A stretch of 52,997 nt of DNA from Tenacibaculum sp. M341 (GCF_004337695.1 NZ_SJXJ01000026.1:1-52997); one strand, 5' to 3'; shown: positions 42,628 through 52,600, counted from the first letter of the stretch. Made by a program: numbers and translations. The notes: generated by a model from the sequence alone, not told the origin.

Positions 42628-43515
42628 ATGAATGTATTAGAAAAAAAATTACTGATACTAGTCTTTTTTACAGCTAGTTTATTCAGTTATGCTCAGTTTA
42701 TTTTTCCTAATTCAACTGTTACATCTGTTCGTAAAGGAACTACTTTTTCAAAAGTAGTATCAATACAAGGAGGAAATGCTGAATATATATGGCAAATATC
42801 AGGAGGTAATGGTTTTGAACTAGATATAAATAGAGTAAGTGGTAGATTATTACCAAATCAAACAACAAGTATAATTGTATCAGATTTTAATAATTACAAT
42901 ACTAGTTTTACAAAAGATTATACATTAAATTTTATTTTTACAGATGTAAAAACGAATAACGTATTCTTTAGATCTTTTTATATTTCAGTTTATTATTTTG
43001 TAGGATGCGAAGATAATTTAACAATAATTACTGATGTTAGTTCTGGTACAACTGATAATAAATCTACAAGAGTTAGTATTATAGCCAAAAACACTATTGA
43101 TAATGGAGGGAATGCTAAATATGATGCGGGTGAAAGAATACGTTTAATACCTGGATTTAAAGTTGAAAGAGGAGGTAAATTAAAAGGATTTATAGAAGGA
43201 TGTTCAACTTCATCAAATAGAGAAATATTAGTTTCAGAAGCCAAATTACCAGTTGAAGAAACAATACAAATGAAAGAAATTTCAAAGGTTAATAACGAAG
43301 CTATTTTACCTTATCCAAACCCATTCAACAACCAAATAAAAATTAATACAGAAAAAGAAATAGTAAGTTGGTCTATCTACAACTTATCGAATAGAAAAAT
43401 TAAAACAGGTAATGAAAAAGAAATAAACACAAGCGATATATTAAAAGGTATTTACACATTGCATATTGCACTTAAATCAGGGGAGGTTGTAAAGAAAAAG
43501 ATCATTAAAAATTAA
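42628..43515 (+). CDS. Secreted 3-coathanger-stack-like protein with T9SS sorting domain
   Basis: A 295-aa secreted protein. Signal peptide in the first 23 residues (LLILVFFTASLFSYAQ), an Ig-like part (about 25-125), then VSIIAKNTIDNGGNAKYDAG with ERIRLIPGFKVERGGKLKGF, the pattern of the 3-coathanger stack domain, and a C-terminal T9SS type A domain (YPNPFNNQIKINTEKEIVSW). Probably surface attached. Third in a row of secreted proteins across from the kinase. Confidence 0.82.
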   Translation: MNVLEKKLLILVFFTASLFSYAQFIFPNSTVTSVRKGTTFSKVVSIQGGNAEYIWQISGGNGFELDINRVSGRLLPNQTTSIIVSDFNNYNTSFTKDYTLNFIFTDVKTNNVFFRSFYISVYYFVGCEDNLTIITDVSSGTTDNKSTRVSIIAKNTIDNGGNAKYDAGERIRLIPGFKVERGGKLKGFIEGCSTSSNREILVSEAKLPVEETIQMKEISKVNNEAILPYPNPFNNQIKINTEKEIVSWSIYNLSNRKIKTGNEKEINTSDILKGIYTLHIALKSGEVVKKKIIKN

Positions 43516-43576
43516 TGAGATATTTTTGAGGGGATTACATTCTTAATTAAATAGTAGTATTTTTTAATATTGATTT

Positions 43577-43607
43577 AAAACCACAACAAATTTTTTGTTG
43601 TGGTTTT
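43577..43607 (+). terminator. Terminator after secreted protein cluster
   Basis: AAAACCACAACAAA-TTT-TTTGTTGTGGTTTTT strong stem with T-run. Upstream, GAGGGGATTACATT (near 43528) resembles the AGGGGATTAT segment of the array RNAs. Confidence 0.85.
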
Positions 43608-43770
43608 TATAGTTTTGAATGTTTATAGTTTTGTTTTTTAGTATGTTATTTGTGATTTAAGTGTTAGGGATAACATAGTTAAAGAAACTAAAACAACATA
43701 TAAAATTGATTGCTAATTGAAATTATCTTCTTTAAAAAGCGTAATTTTGGTAAAAACAGATTCAGAACAA

Positions 43771-44538
43771 ATGACAACAACTAGACCTAACGGAAGTTTA
43801 TATACAAGAATAGAGAATAAAGTAGCAATTGTAGAATTTGGTCATCCAGCAAGTAATTCATTCCCAAGTGAGTTATTGGGTCGATTAGAGAAAGAACTTT
43901 ATAAACTTTCTGATAATGATGAAGTGGCTGTTATTCTTTTAAAATCTGAAGGAGAAAGAGCTTTTTGTGCTGGTGCTTCTTTTGATGAACTTATAGCTAT
44001 AGATAATTTAGAAGATGGAAAAGCATTTTTCTCTGGTTTTGCAAATGTTATCAATGCTATGCGTAAATGTAACAAACTAATTGTTGGTAGCGTACAAGGT
44101 AAAACTGTTGGTGGAGGAGTAGGATTAGTTGCAGCTTGTGATTATGCTTTAGCAACAGAAGCAGCTTCTATAAAATTATCAGAATTAACTATTGGTATTG
44201 GACCTTTTGTAATAGCACCTGCTGTAGAAAGAAAAATAGGAGTAGCTGGTTTAGCTGATTTAACTATAGATGCTAAAAGTTGGAAGAATGCGTATTGGGG
44301 AAAAGAAAAAGGTTTATACGCTCGTGTATTTGAAACCATTTCTGAATTAGAAAAAGAGGTGGAAATTCTTACTGAAAATTTAGCAACATACAATCCAGAA
44401 GCATTGTTAGAAATGAAAAAGGCACTTTGGAAAGGTACAGAGCACTGGGATACTTTATTAATTGAAAGAGCTGAAACTTCAGGAAAATTAGTGCTTTCTG
44501 AATTCACTAAAAATGCATTGGCAAAATTTAAAAAGTGA
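43771..44538 (+). CDS. Enoyl-CoA hydratase/isomerase family protein
   Basis: A 255-aa crotonase-fold protein that would act on a CoA thioester. Motifs: GERAFCAGASFDELIAI (oxyanion hole), VGSVQGKTVGGGVGLVAACD (second oxyanion Gly region), and IKLSELTIGIGPFVIAPAVE. The ATG at 43771 (MTTTRPNGSLYTRIENKVAI) matches the family start better than the frame opening at 43717. Substrate unspecified; methylglutaconyl-CoA hydratase-like is possible. It shares GTGA with the next start. Confidence 0.88.
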   Translation: MTTTRPNGSLYTRIENKVAIVEFGHPASNSFPSELLGRLEKELYKLSDNDEVAVILLKSEGERAFCAGASFDELIAIDNLEDGKAFFSGFANVINAMRKCNKLIVGSVQGKTVGGGVGLVAACDYALATEAASIKLSELTIGIGPFVIAPAVERKIGVAGLADLTIDAKSWKNAYWGKEKGLYARVFETISELEKEVEILTENLATYNPEALLEMKKALWKGTEHWDTLLIERAETSGKLVLSEFTKNALAKFKK

Positions 44539-44987
44539 TAGAACTAGTTCGTACCAATTCTCAGAATAATGATTTCATAGCATTAGTTAAAAAGTTAGAT
44601 TCCTTTCTAGCAATTACTGATGGTGATGATCATGATTTTTATAACCAGTTTAATGGGCTAGAAGCTATAAAATATGTAGTAGTAGCGTATAATAATAATG
44701 AAGCTGTTGGTTGTGGTGCTATTAAAAAGTTTAATGATACTACCATGGAGGTTAAAAGAATGTTTACTGATGAAAAGGCTAGGGGTAAAGGAGTAGCATC
44801 TAAAATATTGTTAGAGTTAGAAAAGTGGACTTCTGAATTAGATTTTAAAAAATGTATTTTAGAAACGGGCATAAGACAAGTAGAAGCAATTGGTTTATAT
44901 AAAAAGAATAATTATAAAATTATTGAAAATTACGGTCAGTATGCTGGTATAGAAGAAAGTGTTTGTTTTGGGAAAAAAATAAAATAA
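44535..44987 (+). CDS. GNAT N-acetyltransferase
   Basis: A 150-aa acetyltransferase. The acetyl-CoA pocket is seen in VKRMFTDEKARGKGVASKIL (Arg/Gly-x-Gly-x-Gly/Ala pattern), followed by LETGIRQVEAIGLYKKNNYK. It begins with GTG at 44535 overlapping the hydratase stop, so the two are coupled. Substrate unknown. Confidence 0.88.
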   Translation: MIELVRTNSQNNDFIALVKKLDSFLAITDGDDHDFYNQFNGLEAIKYVVVAYNNNEAVGCGAIKKFNDTTMEVKRMFTDEKARGKGVASKILLELEKWTSELDFKKCILETGIRQVEAIGLYKKNNYKIIENYGQYAGIEESVCFGKKIK

Positions 44988-44989
44988 AG

Positions 44990-45157
44990 ATGTTTTTGTA
45001 TCAAGAAGTAAGAAAAGATTATGTGTATAATACAGCATATGAACTAGGTAAATGGACAGCACAAAACAAAGTTTTAGCATTCATATTATTAATTTTACTA
45101 CTTAGTTTGTTGGTATTCATAATATCAAAAATGATCAAATCTTTAAGATCTAATTAG
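44990..45157 (+). CDS. Small single-pass membrane protein (55 aa)
   Basis: A 55-aa protein starting MFLYQEVRKDYVYNTAYELG with one strong membrane segment (VLAFILLILLLSLLVFIIS) and a basic tail KMIKSLRSN, so an N-out/C-in orientation by the positive-inside rule. The ATG at 44990 directly follows the GNAT stop; the earlier frame at 44963 overlaps the GNAT gene. Function not recognised. Confidence 0.6.
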   Translation: MFLYQEVRKDYVYNTAYELGKWTAQNKVLAFILLILLLSLLVFIISKMIKSLRSN

Positions 45158-45166
45158 TAGAATTCG

Positions 45167-45174
45167 TACTTTTG
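45167..45174 (+). promoter_or_regulatory. Candidate -7 box for the small ORF/queD unit
   Basis: TACTTTTG fits TAnnTTTG and lies 22 bp before the ATG at 45197. No clear -33 TTG is visible, so low confidence. Confidence 0.35.
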
Positions 45175-45196
45175 GCAAAAAATAAAACGAAATATC

Positions 45197-45292
45197 ATGG
45201 GAGGAGATTTTTTATTTCTTGCTTTAGCCTTAGGTGTAGCAGTTGTATATTTTTTTAATAAGTACAGAAATAACAAAAAATTTAAGAGATAG
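45197..45292 (+). CDS. Tiny membrane protein (31 aa) coupled to queD
   Basis: A 31-codon ORF, MGGDFLFLALALGVAVVYFF followed by a basic tail NKYRNNKKFKR. One membrane segment. The GGAGG-like start context (ATGGGAGGAG) and the TAGTG overlap with the next start suggest translational coupling with QueD. No homologue recalled. Confidence 0.5.
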   Translation: MGGDFLFLALALGVAVVYFFNKYRNNKKFKR

Positions 45293-45741
45293 TGAGTAAT
45301 ATTAGAATAACAAAACTGTTTAGTTTTGAAACTGGTCATGCTTTACATGGGTACGATGGGAAGTGTAAAAATATACACGGACACAGTTATCAATTATCGG
45401 TTACAGTAATTGGTAAGCCTATTAGTGATTCTAATGACCCTAAATATGGGATGGTGATTGATTTTGGAGATCTTAAAAAAATTGTTAAAGATGAGGTAGT
45501 AGATGTATTAGATCATGCAACTCTTTTTAATAAGAATACACCTCATTTAGAGTTAGCTAAAGAATTACAAAGCAGAGGTATGAAGGTTATTTTAACCGAT
45601 TATCAACCTACAAGTGAGATGATGGTGATTGATTTTGCTGAAAAAATTAAAAAGAGATTGCCAAAAGAAATGCAATTACATTCGTTGAGACTTCAAGAAA
45701 CAAATACTTGTTTTGCAGAATGGTTTGCTAGTGACAATTAA
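45292..45741 (+). CDS. queD: 6-carboxytetrahydropterin synthase (QueD/PTPS family)
   Basis: A 149-aa T-fold enzyme in queuosine/7-deazaguanine or pterin synthesis. The zinc ligands His16, His29 and His31 appear in FETGHALHGYDGKCKNIHGH, and Cys25 fits the catalytic cysteine. VIDFGDLKKIVKDEV and DHATLFNK follow, and the C-terminal LRLQETNTCFAEW contains the catalytic Glu. It begins with GTG that shares its G with the preceding TAG. Confidence 0.92.
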   Translation: MSNIRITKLFSFETGHALHGYDGKCKNIHGHSYQLSVTVIGKPISDSNDPKYGMVIDFGDLKKIVKDEVVDVLDHATLFNKNTPHLELAKELQSRGMKVILTDYQPTSEMMVIDFAEKIKKRLPKEMQLHSLRLQETNTCFAEWFASDN

Positions 45742-45757
45742 AATAAAAAGAAAGAAT

Positions 45758-46291
45758 ATGAAATTATTAAGATCAATTATTTTAGTATTCACTTTTGCGG
45801 CTTTTGTAAGCTGTGGTAGTGATGATAATGAAGTACCTGTTTTTCCATTAAGTGCAGAAAACATTGCTGCTAATTATAAAATGACAAATTTAGAAGTTGT
45901 TGAAGAGCAGTACACAATAGTACAATCAACAGATGTTTTAGTTTCTAAAGCAACTACAACTGCTGATACATACCAAGTAGATTTAATTTTATTAGCCAAT
46001 AGAACTTTTACTATGGAAGGTGAGTACAGATCTACGTATACTGAAACAATTACTGGTAATGCACCTACTACAGAAGTTGAAATAGAAACTGTTGATGGCG
46101 GTGGTAACTATACTATTGATGTTGTAAATAAAGAGCTTACGCTTACTTTTGCAGATCTTTCAACTTTCCAAGGAAGATATAAAATTGATTCTTTCACTGA
46201 AAATACATTAGTACTATCTAGAAAAGAAGAAGTTATTATTGGTAGTGAGAAAACAACAATAGATGTAAAAATTAGCTTCGACAGAAACTAA
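45758..46291 (+). CDS. Hypothetical lipocalin-like lipoprotein
   Basis: A 177-aa lipoprotein. The ATG at 45758 gives MKLLRSIILVFTFAAFVSCG with lipidated Cys19, followed by GSDDNE, an acidic Bacteroidota export signal for surface display. The mature part (YKMTNLEVVEEQ, LLANRTFTMEGEYRS, FQGRYKIDSFTENTLVLSR) reads as an eight-strand lipocalin-like barrel as in DUF5004-type proteins. The frame opening at 45713 runs into queD and is not used. Confidence 0.78.
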   Translation: MKLLRSIILVFTFAAFVSCGSDDNEVPVFPLSAENIAANYKMTNLEVVEEQYTIVQSTDVLVSKATTTADTYQVDLILLANRTFTMEGEYRSTYTETITGNAPTTEVEIETVDGGGNYTIDVVNKELTLTFADLSTFQGRYKIDSFTENTLVLSRKEEVIIGSEKTTIDVKISFDRN

Positions 46292-46300
46292 TAAATTTAT

Positions 46301-46330
46301 AAAAAAGCTGGCTAATAGCCAGCTTTTTTA
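46301..46330. terminator. Bidirectional terminator, lipoprotein / pth
   Basis: AAAAAAGCTGGC-TAATA-GCCAGCTTTTTT, A-run and T-run on both sides between convergent genes. Confidence 0.88.
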
Positions 46331-46957
46331 TTTTCCATTAAAAGTATTCATTGTGTTAGATAAACCTGCGGTAATAAAAGAGGTGATAGCATTTACACTT
46401 GTTGGTATTCGTTCTATCAATTCGCTTTCTTCCTCATTACTCCATTTACCTAAAACAAAATCTACTTGTCGTCCTTTATTATAATTAGCACCTACACCAA
46501 ACCTAAATCTCGGATATGAACTAGTATTCAGTTTATCCTGAATATCTTTCAATCCATTATGTCCTCCAGCACTTCCTTTTCCTTTGATGCGTATTTTACC
46601 AAAATCAATATTTAAATCATCAGTAATTATAAGTGTATTTTCTATTAAAATATTTTCTTTTTTCATCCAGTATAAAACAGCTTTACCACTTAAGTTCATA
46701 TAGGTGTTTGGTTTTAAAACAAACACTGTTTTACCTTTTACTTTAAGTTTTGCAAGGTCTCCTAGTTTTTCTGTAGAAAAAGATTCCTCATTTTCTTTAA
46801 CAAAAGCATCTACTACTTTAAAACCAATATTGTGTCTAGTATTGTCATACTTTTCACCAATATTACCTAATCCTACAATTAAAAACTTCTTCATACGATC
46901 TTTTATTGTTTCTGTTTTTTTACCAAAAAATTTCTTAAAAAATAAAGACAATTGCAT
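46328..46957 (-). CDS. pth: Peptidyl-tRNA hydrolase
   Basis: A 209-aa enzyme that releases tRNA from stalled peptidyl-tRNA. Family motifs: FLIVGLGNIGEKYDNTRHNI with catalytic His42, TYMNLSGKAV, LIITDDLNIDFGKIRIKGKG, and GSAGGHNGLKDI. The 21-residue N-terminal extension before MKKFLIVGLG is common in flavobacteria, so the longer start was kept; the ATG at 46892-46894 is the alternative. Confidence 0.94.
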   Translation of the reverse strand: MQLSLFFKKFFGKKTETIKDRMKKFLIVGLGNIGEKYDNTRHNIGFKVVDAFVKENEESFSTEKLGDLAKLKVKGKTVFVLKPNTYMNLSGKAVLYWMKKENILIENTLIITDDLNIDFGKIRIKGKGSAGGHNGLKDIQDKLNTSSYPRFRFGVGANYNKGRQVDFVLGKWSNEEESELIERIPTSVNAITSFITAGLSNTMNTFNGK

Positions 46958-47106
46958 ACCTCTTATTTTATAGTTACAAAGCTACAAATAATCCCACGTA
47001 TCCATAAATTTATATTTAAAAAAGGATTTAACATTGATTATATAGTATTAAACCTATAAAAACTACACTTCAACGATTAAATTAAATGAAAACTAGATTG
47101 TTGTAG

Positions 47107-47214
47107 TATCTTTATAGTGTAAACAAGAAGTAAACGAAATAGGTTTAGGTTGTAGCTCGGGGGGGCTAGCCATAGGCAATTAAAAAAGAAGTCTTTAAAA
47201 CAGGGCTTCTTTTT
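47107..47214 (+). ncRNA. Candidate orphan small RNA
   Basis: A TATCTTTA -7-like box (47107-47114) is followed by about 100 nt without a useful ORF. This contains TAGC-TCGGGGGG-GCTA, a stem with an all-G loop, and ends in a terminator AAGAAG...CTTCTTTTTT (47185-47214). Same general design as array unit A (G-rich loop then terminator) but no recognisable half-sites upstream. It could belong to an unannotated gene's leader. Confidence 0.4.
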
Positions 47215-47239
47215 TATTTATAAAATAATAAGATTTAAT

Positions 47240-47566
47240 TTATCTGAATAAATATCGCATTACAAGAATAAAAATTCCTACAATACTTGCCAAAGAGGAG
47301 GTTATCAAAGCTATTAAAACAGAATCATTTAACTCAAAATTTATAGCTTTAGAAAAACCAGCACCAATAATTATAAGTAAAACAAATGATGTAAACACAC
47401 TTAAAAAAATAAAAGTTCTGTAAGCATATTTTTTACGCTCTTCTCTATCTTGAATTCTATCAGACACTTCTTGCCTGCTTAAGGCAATATTTGTATCAAG
47501 ATCATTAGCGGCTAAAGGATGCTTTTCAACTTCCTCTAATAGTTCGTCAAGTTCAGAATTAGGCAC
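47240..47566 (-). CDS. Small two-TM membrane protein, possible Panacea-associated toxin
   Basis: A 108-aa protein with an acidic N-terminus (MPNSELDELLEEVEKHPLAA), a charged helix, and two membrane segments (TFIFLSVFTSFVLLIIIGAG and DSVLIALITSSLASIVGIFI). It overlaps the Panacea gene by 8 bp and is downstream of it. Panacea (DUF4065) antitoxins are known to pair with varied toxins, including membrane-acting ones. A toxin role here rests on context and topology only. Confidence 0.65.
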   Translation of the reverse strand: MPNSELDELLEEVEKHPLAANDLDTNIALSRQEVSDRIQDREERKKYAYRTFIFLSVFTSFVLLIIIGAGFSKAINFELNDSVLIALITSSLASIVGIFILVMRYLFR

Positions 47567-48059
47567 TCTTTAAATGATTCCTTAAGTTAACAACAAATTG
47601 ATCGTAGTATCTTTTGATAAGTTTATTATCAATAGTCATATTCTTCCCATATTCATAAGTTAAACTCCAAGGAGTACCCGCTCTGTGAGTTAGATCAACT
47701 AAATCAAGAGGAGTCATATCTTTATATAAATTCCAAGTTAACTTAACAATTTTCTTATCATCTTCATTAGTAAGTGTAGGTTCAGATAAGTTATCCCAAT
47801 TACCTCCGTCAAGTACTATTGATTTTGAAGTAATAGGTTTTGATTTGTAGTGTTTGAACTCATGATAAATACTAGGTACAACAGGACCATACTTCCAAGC
47901 TTCAATCTTATCATCTTTAAATATTGGTCTATTTAAAAGTGATAAAGATAAACCTTGAGCAATATACATCAACTTAACCAACTTCATGTTAGTTAATTCG
48001 ACAGAGTGTTTGCTGCATAAATTAATAAATTCATTTGCAACTGATCCAGCGGTTCCCAT
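47559..48059 (-). CDS. Panacea/DUF4065-domain protein (putative antitoxin)
   Basis: A 166-aa protein with the DUF4065 (Panacea, SocA/GepA-like) pattern: TNMKLVKLMYIAQGLSLSLL, DDKIEAWKYGPVVPSIYHEF, and LVDLTHRAGTPWSLTYEYG. The domain is known as a versatile antitoxin domain that neutralises neighbouring toxins. It covers nearly the whole protein. The overlapping downstream two-TM protein is the candidate partner. Divergent from dgt. Confidence 0.82.
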   Translation of the reverse strand: MGTAGSVANEFINLCSKHSVELTNMKLVKLMYIAQGLSLSLLNRPIFKDDKIEAWKYGPVVPSIYHEFKHYKSKPITSKSIVLDGGNWDNLSEPTLTNEDDKKIVKLTWNLYKDMTPLDLVDLTHRAGTPWSLTYEYGKNMTIDNKLIKRYYDQFVVNLRNHLKSA

Positions 48060-48278
48060 AAAATCTCGTTCTTATTTCTGTAAAAATATATACAATTTTT
48101 GTTTTTTCAAAGAAAAATGACTGCAAACTTAGGTTTTTTAATCTTAAAATCAAAGTGTTATTGTTGCTTTTGGTTAAATCTTATTTTTTTTAGTTAAAAA
48201 TTGAAATACTCTGATTGTTTAATGATTAAAAATGAAAAGAATGGATATTTTTGCGATTTAACTATTGATACCAAGATG

Positions 48279-49613
48279 ATGAACTGGGAACAATTACTCT
48301 CTTTAAAAAGGCATGGAGATACCCAAAAAAGAGAGAGGGCTTTACAAGATGAAACTCGTTTAGGGTTTGAAGTAGATTTTGATCGAATTATTTTTTCAGC
48401 TGCTTTTAGAAGTTTACAAGATAAAACACAAGTAATTCCGCTATCAAAAACAGATTTTGTACATACTCGTTTAACACATAGTTTAGAAGTTTCAGTTGTA
48501 GGAAGAACCTTAGGTAGAAGGGTAGGTAAAGCATTGTTAGAAAAGCATGCTAATTTGAGAGCGCTTGGATATACATTTAATGATTTTGGAGCCATAGTTG
48601 CAGCTGCATCAGTCATGCATGATATTGGTAATCCACCATTTGGGCATTCAGGAGAGAAAGCCATAGGTGAGTATTTTAAAACAGGTAGTGGGCTTAAGTA
48701 TAAAGATCAGTTATCAGAAAAGGAATATCAAGATCTGATTGATTTTGAAGGAAATGCTAATGGTTTTAAAATAATGACAGAAGATAGAGAAGGAATTCCT
48801 GGAGGATTAAGACTATCTTATGCAACATTAGGAGCCTTCATCAAATATCCTAAAGAAAGTTTACCAAAGAAACCAACTAGTGATATTTCTGATAAAAAAT
48901 ATGGTTTTTTTCAATCTAATAAAGAAGCTTTTTTAGATATCGCCAATGAATTAGGAATGCTTAGAAAAAATGGAGATGACATTGCTTTTTATCGTCATCC
49001 GTTAGCTTATTTAGTAGAAGCTGCTGATGATATCTGTTACACAATTATTGATTTTGAAGATGGAATTAATCTTGGTCTAATAGATGAAAGTTATGCTTTA
49101 GAGTATATGTCTAAGCTGGTAACTGGAATAAACAGAGAAAAGTATTACTCTTTAAAACACAAAAAAGACCGAACGGGTTATTTAAGAGCTATAGCTATCA
49201 ATACTTTAGTAGGAGAAGCTGTTGAAATCTTTTTAGAGAACGAAGAGGCTATTTTACAGGGTGAATTTGATAAGTCTTTACTAGATAAATGTAAGTTTGA
49301 AGCACAAATTAACGACATATTAAAAATATGTATTGATAAAATTTACAAAAGTAAAGAGGTGATAGAAAAGGAAGTAGCTGGTTATAAAATTATAGCTGAC
49401 TTATTAGATGTTTTTGTAACTGCTTTAAACAACAAACATAATGGAGAGTTATCAAATTATGATAAGTTAGTACTTCACTTACTTCCAGAAGAGTATCAAT
49501 TAGAGAGTAAAGATGCATATAGCAGAATTATGCAAATATGCAGTTATGTTGCGAGCTTATCTGATGGATTTGCGATACGTTTACATAAGAAAATTAAAGG
49601 GAATATCATTTAA
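48279..49613 (+). CDS. dgt: Deoxyguanosine triphosphate triphosphohydrolase
   Basis: A 444-aa HD-domain dNTPase that removes triphosphate from dGTP and controls dNTP pools. HD motifs: HTRLTHSLEVSVVGR, VMHDIGNPPFGHSGEKAIGE (His114-Asp115), and AYLVEAADDICYTIIDFEDG. The usual start MNWEQLLSLKRHGDTQKRER begins at 48279; the frame opening at 48201 would place a TATTTTTG -7-like box (48246-48253) inside the gene. Divergent from the Panacea gene. Confidence 0.93.
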   Translation: MNWEQLLSLKRHGDTQKRERALQDETRLGFEVDFDRIIFSAAFRSLQDKTQVIPLSKTDFVHTRLTHSLEVSVVGRTLGRRVGKALLEKHANLRALGYTFNDFGAIVAAASVMHDIGNPPFGHSGEKAIGEYFKTGSGLKYKDQLSEKEYQDLIDFEGNANGFKIMTEDREGIPGGLRLSYATLGAFIKYPKESLPKKPTSDISDKKYGFFQSNKEAFLDIANELGMLRKNGDDIAFYRHPLAYLVEAADDICYTIIDFEDGINLGLIDESYALEYMSKLVTGINREKYYSLKHKKDRTGYLRAIAINTLVGEAVEIFLENEEAILQGEFDKSLLDKCKFEAQINDILKICIDKIYKSKEVIEKEVAGYKIIADLLDVFVTALNNKHNGELSNYDKLVLHLLPEEYQLESKDAYSRIMQICSYVASLSDGFAIRLHKKIKGNII

Positions 49614-49669
49614 TAAGATGATATAAAGTAAATTATATTGCATTTACCAAACATAAAAATATAGACATA

Positions 49670-52600
49670 ATGACTAAAAGTAGAAAACTAGTTGTAGTAC
49701 TATCCGGAGCTTTATTAGTTTCGGTTTGTGGTACATTACTGCTGAAGGATAAAGAAAAAAGTAAAGCTGAAGAGTTAAGAGAAAGTCATGCTAAATTTTT
49801 AAAAGATCATCCTTATCAGAAAAGATCAAGGTTATCTAAAAAAGAAAGAAAAAAATTAGGAATACCACCAAACGCCTATTTTGAACAAAAATATTTAAGT
49901 GAAATAAATCCTGCTACAGGGAAAACTCACAAAGAGAATGTTTATGACTTACAAGAAAAATTAGCAAGTCAAAATGCATCAAGAAGATCTCCAGGAGATG
50001 GAACAGATAATGATTGGGAAGAGAGAGGTCCTAATAATGTAGGAGGAAGAACTAGAGCTATCATATTTGATCCTAATGATGCTACTAATGAAACTGTTTT
50101 CGCAGGAGGAGTTAGTGGTGGTTTATGGAGAAATACAAATATTTCTAATGCAAACTCTGAGTGGGAATTAATAGGAATTCCTGAAAACATTTCTGTATCG
50201 TCTATTGCTGTAGATCCTAATAATAGTAACATTTTTTACGTTGGAACAGGAGAATCTTACACAGGAGGAGATGCTAACGGTAATGGTTTATGGAAATCAA
50301 TAGATGGAGGAAATAAATGGACAAAAGTATTCGGAGGAATTACAGGACCGTCTTTCTTTCAAGCAAATTCAACAGTTACTGTAAGTTCACCTGTTTCAAT
50401 TGCTGGAGATTATGGATCTATATTAACAACTTCTTTTGGAGGAGATTTGTCAACTCCTTTAAATGGTGATATAGTGTTAGTAAATGATGGAGATGGAGCA
50501 ACAGAAGATGGTTGCCAAGCAATCACAAATAATGTTTCAGGTAGTATAGCTGTAATAGATAGAGGTTCTTGTAGCTTTACAGCCAAAGTATTAAATGCTC
50601 AAAATGCAGGGGCAATTGGAGTAATAATGGTTAATAATGTTTCAACACCTCCAATTAATATGGCAGGTACAAATACTACAATTACAATACCTGCAGTAAT
50701 GATTAGTAAATCAGATGGTAATGTTTTAAAAACAGCTCTATCAGGTGGCAGTACAGTAAATGTAACATTAACAGAAGAAGATGTAGATGTAAGTGGTACA
50801 ATTTTACCTGGAGTACAAAATATCAATGATATTTTAATAAGAAATAATGCAGGAACTTCTGAAGTATATGTAGCTGTAGGACATACATATGAACGTAGAG
50901 GAGCATTATTAGGAGGAGATAGTGCAGGAGTATACAAATCGACAGATGGTGTAAATTTTACAAAGTTAAATTTACCTAAAACTACTGGTGGTACTGAATT
51001 TGATCCTAATAACATCGAAGTAGCTGCTGATAACTCAGTATTAATAAGTACAAATTCAAACTCTTCATCTCAAGGAGGTGGAACTATTTTACATTCAACT
51101 GATGGTGTAACATTTACATCTAGAGCAATAATTACTAATGGATTAAGAACAGAAATAACTTTATCATCAACAAATCCAAATATTGGATACGCATTAGTAC
51201 AAATTAATGATGATGATAATCCAGTAAAAATATTTAGAACAACTGATCAATTTCAAAATTTAACGGAGGTATCTTTACCAAATGACGTTGATACTGCTAT
51301 TGATGCGAGCGATTTTACAAGAGGACAATCATCTTATGATCTAGTAATCAAGGTTGATCCTAGTGACGATAATACAGTTTTTACTGGAGGTATAGATTTA
51401 TTTAGATCAACTGATGGAGGTTCAAATTGGAATCAAATATCTAAGTGGTCTAATAATAATGATTTAGCTTTTCTTAGAGTATCATTAGTTCATGCAGATC
51501 AACATGGTATCGCCTTTGCGAATAATGATTCTTCTATAATGCTTTTTTCTAATGATGGTGGAGTTTATTATTCAAGTGACTCAGGAACAGTTATTGGAGG
51601 GAGAAAGAGAAATTATAATACACTTCAGTTTTACACGGTAGGTGTTGCACCTACTACAGCTTTTACAGGAGGAGATTATTTCTTAGCAGGAGCTCAAGAT
51701 AACGGAACACAATTAATTTCGCTAGGCACAGCAGGCATAAATAGTAGTACTAAAGCTGCAGATGGAGATGGAGCATATAGTTTTTTTGATACAGATGGAA
51801 CTGATAGATATTATATTACAAATTATGTATACAATAGAGATATAGAGTTGTATAATTATGATTCTGATGAACTTATATCTATAAATAGAGAATCTACTAG
51901 TAACGGTAACTTTATCAATCCGGAAGAATTAGATTCTAATCTTGATATTTTATATTCAAATTATTCAAATGCTTCAGGATCTATTATTAGAAGATATGCT
52001 AATATTTTAGATGCTTCTGCTATTACTAAGACAAATCTTACTAATGCTTTATTAGATGCGGCGCCTTCAGCAATGAAAGTATCTCCTTATACAACAGGTA
52101 GTAGTTATTTATTAGCTGGTTTAAGTAATGGTAAGTTGTTAGAAATTAGTAATGCAAATTCAGCAGCTATATCATGGAGAGATATTACAGGAAGTGAGTT
52201 TGTTGGATCTATTTCTGATGTAGAATTTGGAAGAAACCAAAATGAAATCTTTGTAACTATGCATAACTACGGGGTTGTAAGTATATGGTATACAGTTGAC
52301 GGTGGTGATTCTTGGTTAAATAAAGAAGGAAATTTCCCAGATATTCCAGTTAAATCAATTTTACAGAATCCTTTAAATCATAGAGAGGTAATTATTGGTA
52401 CTGAATTAGGTGTTTGGAAAACAGATGATTTTGGTATTTCTTCTCCTAACTGGGTTCAGTCATTTAACGGAATGAGCAACGTTACTGTAACAGATATGGA
52501 TTTAAGAGATGATAATACTATTTTCGTTTCTACTTATGGTAGAGGTGTATTCTCTGGAAAATTCACAGTTTCTGCAACAGCTTCTGTAGAAGAAGTTACT

